DNA from: CAZOKH01 sp964580315
Lineage (GTDB): Bacteria > Chloroflexota > Anaerolineae > Anaerolineales > Anaerolineaceae
Length of the DNA: 64,000 nucleotides
Assembly (NCBI GenBank): GCA_964580315.1
Contig: CAZOKH010000001.1
Span: 1-64,000, forward strand
Reading direction: 5' to 3'
The notes under the pieces were generated by a model. That model was not told the DNA's origin. It made no database searches and saw nothing but the letters and a program-made list of their open reading frames with translations. This document shows, in pieces, positions 59,853-64,000 of this stretch (position 1 is the stretch's first letter; each line of letters starts with the position of its first letter). The position numbers and the translations under genes are program-made.

Positions 59853-60953
59853 CTATTTCGGAAGCACAATCGGGTTGATGATGTCTTGCGTGGTGATGTA
59901 AACCATCAGAGCCATCATTAAGGCGAAACCAATCAGGTGTACCATGTTTTCATACTGCGCCGGAACTCTGCGTTTGATGATGATTTCGGGCAGGATGAAC
60001 AGGATACGTCCGCCGTCCAATGGGGGAATGGGCATCAGGTTGGTGAGACCAATGGCTACGCTGATGATTCCCATAATCCACAGCGTATTTACCGCCGGCA
60101 AAGACTCGGCGCCGCTGCTGGCTGTGGATTCGATCTCTTCATCCATTTCACGCGCCTGGCTGTAGATATCATAAATGCCTTTGGGGCCTACCGGGCGGGC
60201 TTCTTCCATGCTGACCTGCCCGCGAATGAGCTGACCGGGAAGCTGCAGAAGCTGCACGGCCTGTTGGTAGGTGACGCGTGAAGCGATGGGAAATGCCTGC
60301 CAGAAGGTGATGGGCACCACTGGATTGGACATCATCACCCCCAGCGCGCCTTCACCCTGAGGCGGATTGAGGCGCGGTGTGGCGCGGCTTTCCAGTTCCT
60401 GTCCATCGCGCAGGTAAACGATGGTGATTTCTTTACCCAGGTTTTGTTTGACCAGGGCGGTTGCTTTTTCAACGCTGTCAACGGGCTGACCGTTGACAGA
60501 AACCAGGATGTCGTCCATCTCGATGCCGGCCAGTTCAGCCGGGGAACCCTCGTTGACGCCCACAATTTGCACTTTTTGCGGGTCAGGGGCGCCGGTTTGA
60601 ATGAACACCAGGCTGAAGATGATGATGCCGGTAAGCAGGTTCATCAGCGGGCCGCCCACCAGTACCGCCAGGCGTGCATAGGGACTGGCGCCCCAGAAAC
60701 CGCCCGGCACATCGGGGTCATTTTCGCCTTTCAGGCGCACAAAACCACCGACGGGAATCCAGTTGAGGGTGATTTCAGTACCGCCAAAGTCAAACATTTT
60801 CACCAGGCGGGGTGGATAGCCAAAGCCGAATTCTTCGACCTCGATTTTGAAAAGGTGCGCGGTGACAAAATGTCCCAGTTCGTGCAGGAAGATCAGCAGG
60901 CCGAACGCCAGGATGAATTCGAAAATATTGAGAAATAGGTTAGATGTGGCCAT
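59853..60953 (-). CDS. rseP: Site-2 intramembrane metalloprotease RseP
   Basis: A 366-aa intramembrane zinc protease. HELGH at residues 24-28 supplies two ligands and NLMPIPPLDGGRI near 306 the third. One PDZ domain occupies about 120-200 (VNEGSPAELAGIEMDDILVSV). Substrates in other bacteria are anti-sigma factors and leftover signal peptides; none can be named here. A good TATAAT lies about 80 bp upstream. Confidence 0.93.
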   Translation of the reverse strand: MATSNLFLNIFEFILAFGLLIFLHELGHFVTAHLFKIEVEEFGFGYPPRLVKMFDFGGTEITLNWIPVGGFVRLKGENDPDVPGGFWGASPYARLAVLVGGPLMNLLTGIIIFSLVFIQTGAPDPQKVQIVGVNEGSPAELAGIEMDDILVSVNGQPVDSVEKATALVKQNLGKEITIVYLRDGQELESRATPRLNPPQGEGALGVMMSNPVVPITFWQAFPIASRVTYQQAVQLLQLPGQLIRGQVSMEEARPVGPKGIYDIYSQAREMDEEIESTASSGAESLPAVNTLWIMGIISVAIGLTNLMPIPPLDGGRILFILPEIIIKRRVPAQYENMVHLIGFALMMALMVYITTQDIINPIVLPK

Positions 60954-61034
60954 CGGTAATATTTATCTTTCTTGAATGATCCATTCAACCAGTAACCAGT
61001 TGCAGGCATTGTTGACTGCGTACTTTTTGTATTT

Positions 61035-61040
61035 ATTATA
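61035..61040 (-). promoter_or_regulatory. -10 box of the rseP transcript
   Basis: Minus-strand TATAAT in GGATATAATAAAT; TTTGGG stands at the -35 distance. The gap 60954-61198 holds no gene. Confidence 0.5.
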
Positions 61041-61198
61041 TCCTGTTTGACAATCCACCCAAAAATTTTGAGATTTTTCTAATAAAAATTTGAGATTCAC
61101 CTTATGAAAACCAGGAGTGGAAATGAGAAGCATTTGAATGAAAAACGTTTCAGTAAACCTGCGGAAATTTTTTGGGGGGAAAGGTGAACGGGCGTGAA

Positions 61199-62200
61199 TT
61201 ATTCAACCAGATGCGCCGGACCGCCGGGTACAGCCATAATCACGTTCTGAACTGCATCATCGCGCATCAGCCGGTTGCGCACCTCGCCGGCATATTCGGA
61301 AAGCGTGATGACATGCACGTTGGAACCGGCGTCCAGCGTGAAGCAGGCGGGCAGCCCTTCGGCGCGCCAGGCTGAAACGTGCTGCATAATGCGCAGCGAG
61401 GAGTCTTTCCAGTAGAAAAGCGGGGGCGAGGAGGTCATCATCACGGCGTGCATGATGGTGCTGTCTTGCTCAACGATGTTTGCCAGGGCGGCAAAGTTGC
61501 ACTGCTCAATGGCCTGGCGGCACAAGTCCAGGCGGCGGGGTGTGTCGGCGACGCGGGCGGCTTGCAGCGGGCTGCTGCCGGCCAGGGCGTGTCCTTCGGT
61601 GGAACCCACCGGTTTGTGACCGGTCTGGATGATGGCAATGCAGTCCACCAGGTTCCAGTGTTCGGCGGGGGCAATGGAAACTGCCACCGAATCGGCGTCA
61701 TTTTTTCCAACCATCCATTCTACAAATCCGCCGGGCACTGACCGGCAGGCCGAACCGGATCCCAGGCGCGCCAGACGCGAAAGCTCTTTTTCACTCAGGT
61801 TCAACCTCAGCGCCGCACTGGCTGCCAGGCTGAGCGCGGCAAAAGCTGCTGCTGAGGATGCTATGCCAGCGCCGGTGGGAAAATTGTTGGCGCTGGTAAC
61901 ACGGGCATGCAGGCGGCTGTTTGCCAGGGCGCGCACCTGGTTGAGAAATGATGCGACGCGTTGCAATGCCGCTCCGCGGATTTCTTTTTCATTTAACCAT
62001 AAAGAATCTTGTTGGAAATCTGGTGAAAACTCAACATGGGTAGTGGTGGTCAACTCGCGCAGGTTCATCGAGATGGAACCGTTTTGCGGCAGGCGCAGGG
62101 TTTCGTCTCGATTGCCCCAATACTTGATGAAGGCGATGTTTGGGTGCGCTACGGCGGTAGCCTGATGGGACTGTTTATCCATAGAATGCAAGTTTACCAT
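61199..62200 (-). CDS. mvaD: Diphosphomevalonate (or phosphomevalonate) decarboxylase
   Basis: A 333-aa GHMP-kinase-fold decarboxylase of the mevalonate route to isopentenyl units. Motifs: AHPNIAFIKYWGNRD near residue 18, NFPTGAGIASSAAAFAALSLA near 112, GSGSACRSVPGGFVEW near 152 and FTLDAGSNVHVI near 295 with the catalytic Asp. Chloroflexota are known to include enzymes that decarboxylate the monophosphate instead, so the substrate is open. ATG 62200 follows TGCTAATAT by 7 nt; ATG 62182 is the alternative start. No other pathway gene is near. Confidence 0.9.
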   Translation of the reverse strand: MVNLHSMDKQSHQATAVAHPNIAFIKYWGNRDETLRLPQNGSISMNLRELTTTTHVEFSPDFQQDSLWLNEKEIRGAALQRVASFLNQVRALANSRLHARVTSANNFPTGAGIASSAAAFAALSLAASAALRLNLSEKELSRLARLGSGSACRSVPGGFVEWMVGKNDADSVAVSIAPAEHWNLVDCIAIIQTGHKPVGSTEGHALAGSSPLQAARVADTPRRLDLCRQAIEQCNFAALANIVEQDSTIMHAVMMTSSPPLFYWKDSSLRIMQHVSAWRAEGLPACFTLDAGSNVHVITLSEYAGEVRNRLMRDDAVQNVIMAVPGGPAHLVE

Positions 62201-62304
62201 GAACGTGATATTAGCAATGGTTGATAACTTTTCCCGGCTGCCACAGAAATCGTCCTGGATATTCGCCGCCCTGAAATATGTGTGATTTTTGATCTTGTGA
62301 AATA

Positions 62305-63876
62305 TTAATCAGGATCGAATGGCTTAACCTGGTTTCTGCCGTCTCTTTTTGCCTGGTATAGCGCCTGGTCAGCCATTTCGATTATTTGATCAATCGATTT
62401 ATCCTGGCTGCTTTTTACTGAGACTCCAATGCTGACTGTTACATTATCTACTATTGAATCAAACCCATGTTCTTTGATCATGGTATTTAGTTTCTCAGCC
62501 ACTTTCACGCCATCGACAAGATTGGTTTCTGGCAAAAGACAAATGAATTCTTCTCCTCCCCATCGGGCAAATGTATCACTTTCTCTAAGGTTTTTTGAAA
62601 CCAGGGTGGAGATGGTTTTCAATACCTCATCACCGGTGGCATGGCCGTGTTTATCATTGATTGATTTGAAATGATCGATATCCAGTAACAATATGGAAAA
62701 AGGTTTTCCGTACCTTTTGCTTCTGGACATTTCTAGAGATAAGATTTCCATGAATTTTTGCCGGTTGAATGATTTTGTTAAGAAATCAATCCCCATAATT
62801 TTCTTAACTTTCACATGATAATAGGTGAAAATGAACGATGATATCAGGAACATGAATGTAATTGCGCTTGCAAGGATGATATCGATTCTTTCATGTCGTA
62901 TTAACAGTTCAAGTTGAGGGTCGGAGGAAAGTGATACAAAATATCCGGATGGTAAACCAGAAATATTTTTTATGGAAAGAAATTTTATTTGATAATGATT
63001 ACCTTTGAATATTTCTTTGTGGATGAAGCTATCTTTTGATTTTAGTAGGTCTTTATACTTTTCATGCGCTTGAGTAAAGAGTTCTTTTTGTTCTTCTATC
63101 GATAAGAATTCATTATGTATTTGAGACAGGCGGTCAACTTCCCGATCAAAATAGAACTGATCGGATATAAAACTTTCTATGTATTGATCACTTTTTTCAG
63201 AAAAAACAAGGTTATCTACAGTTGATTTGTCCACAATAAAATAATTATCCACATCGGGATATAAATCAGCCAGAATTGTGATCACTGTGGTCATGGCTAT
63301 GGAAATTTCAACAGAACCTATATGTTCAGTATCAATGAAGAGGGGGTAAACAAACCGGTAACCATTCAGTACTCTACCTTCTTCGAATCCGCTTACATAT
63401 CTTTTCTCGATGTTCGCAATTCGAATTGATTCGCGAATATCCTGGATGTTGTCACCAAAATTTTCTGGGCTGTGAAACCTGAGGAAGCTTTCACCATCCG
63501 GCAAATGAAAGTGTAATTGTCGGAAGTTGTAATATGCGATTAAGGCATAATCATCCTCCAGTATGTTGTATAACTGATGCCGTAAATCATTTTTATTTGC
63601 TTCATCAGCACTATTCGCAAGTTGCACAATCTTTAAGATTTCTGGCTGGTTGATTACTTCTGAGTAAATGTAATTTGAAAACTGCTCATATGTTGTTATG
63701 ATGGTTTTTGCCCTGGAATCAAACATTTCCAATTCATATTGATTATGAATCGAATTTTGGAGAACAAAATTTTCATGAATGAAATGAATATTGATGCCGA
63801 GGAAGAAGATTAAAACAATTGAGATCAAAATCCAGTTGCGATATTCTTTCTCAATGCCGAACCACTGATTTTTCAT
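62305..63876 (-). CDS. Membrane-bound diguanylate cyclase with double-Cache-like sensor
   Basis: A 523-aa receptor. Membrane segments at about 14-35 and 333-355 frame an extracellular sensor of nearly 300 residues that looks like a double Cache or dCache_3 domain (SFLRFHSPENFGDNI). The cytoplasmic GGDEF domain (about 365-520) has an intact GGEEF and an RxxD I-site five residues before it, so it should be an active, product-inhibited cyclase. The coding sequence is visibly more AT-rich than its neighbours, which may mean recent transfer. The flanking 63877-64000 is AT-rich and holds no gene I can see. Confidence 0.92.
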   Translation of the reverse strand: MKNQWFGIEKEYRNWILISIVLIFFLGINIHFIHENFVLQNSIHNQYELEMFDSRAKTIITTYEQFSNYIYSEVINQPEILKIVQLANSADEANKNDLRHQLYNILEDDYALIAYYNFRQLHFHLPDGESFLRFHSPENFGDNIQDIRESIRIANIEKRYVSGFEEGRVLNGYRFVYPLFIDTEHIGSVEISIAMTTVITILADLYPDVDNYFIVDKSTVDNLVFSEKSDQYIESFISDQFYFDREVDRLSQIHNEFLSIEEQKELFTQAHEKYKDLLKSKDSFIHKEIFKGNHYQIKFLSIKNISGLPSGYFVSLSSDPQLELLIRHERIDIILASAITFMFLISSFIFTYYHVKVKKIMGIDFLTKSFNRQKFMEILSLEMSRSKRYGKPFSILLLDIDHFKSINDKHGHATGDEVLKTISTLVSKNLRESDTFARWGGEEFICLLPETNLVDGVKVAEKLNTMIKEHGFDSIVDNVTVSIGVSVKSSQDKSIDQIIEMADQALYQAKRDGRNQVKPFDPD

Positions 63877-64000
63877 ACATTACACCGAATAAATGACTTT
63901 TCCAAGTTAATATACAATGGTTCAATTCAAAAATAAATAAAATTGCTCTAAATTCAACCGAAAAAAAATTTAAATCTATCCGATTGTGTTTGACTTCTCC

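Overview
The window is about 64 kb of ordinary bacterial chromosome, densely coding and of moderate GC. It shows no prophage, insertion sequence, CRISPR array or rRNA operon. My best guess at the host is a Chloroflexota bacterium, probably of the class Anaerolineae. The clues are lipoproteins with long Ala/Pro/Glu or Thr/Pro linkers after the lipobox, a MoeA fused to a periplasmic-binding-like domain, a mevalonate-type decarboxylase, a tandem ThyX-like protein, a TGS-less ThrS behind a T-box, and genes whose -10 box lies only 7-9 nt from the start codon. This is inference from gene style, not from a marker comparison.

Layout. 0-6 kb: surE, a PHP phosphoesterase, a GGDEF/HD-GYP protein, and thrS with a T-box leader. 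6-7.2 kb: an acidic lipoprotein and tRNA-Val(GAC). 7.2-16.4 kb: one long minus-strand information-processing cluster in the order nusA, ylxR, infB, rbfA, nrnA-like, truB, ribF, thyX-like (rimP is absent), driven by a clear promoter before nusA. 16.4-18.3 kb: a two-gene parA-cheW operon. 18.4-22.4 kb: guaB, a brnT/brnA toxin-antitoxin pair, and gyrB. 22.4-26.4 kb: membrane proteins, a JAMM protease, plsY and a metallo-beta-lactamase-fold hydrolase. 26.6-29.6 kb: a polar amino-acid ABC transporter with an unassigned structured leader. 29.8-35.6 kb: a membrane protein with a YtxH protein, the NAD(P)HX repair enzyme, a membrane spermidine-synthase-like protein, a Lit-like membrane protein and gpmA. 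35.6-42.3 kb: a complete branched-chain amino-acid transporter (livJHMGF) flanked by two candidate structured RNAs. 42.3-49 kb: thpR, rsfS (apparent CTG start), a peroxiredoxin, two moeA paralogues and a deacetylase-like lipoprotein that lacks its metal ligands. 49-57.2 kb: pth, mfd, a zinc-ribbon membrane protein, a histidine phosphatase and uvrB. 57.2-64 kb: acylphosphatase, a gluzincin protease, a HEAT protein, rseP, a diphosphomevalonate-decarboxylase homologue and an AT-rich GGDEF receptor gene.

Themes. Many genes serve translation and RNA/DNA maintenance (thrS, nusA-infB-rbfA-truB, rsfS, pth, thpR, mfd, uvrB, gyrB). Two ABC importers supply amino acids. Cell-envelope genes (plsY, the Lit-like gene, rseP, several lipoproteins) are scattered. 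Two diguanylate-cyclase-type proteins, one with an HD-GYP domain, point to c-di-GMP signalling.

The most novel-looking material is in the non-coding gaps: the leader at 29.46-29.64 kb, and candidate RNAs at about 35.7-35.9 kb and 41.97-42.09 kb. All folds were done by hand and need covariation tests.
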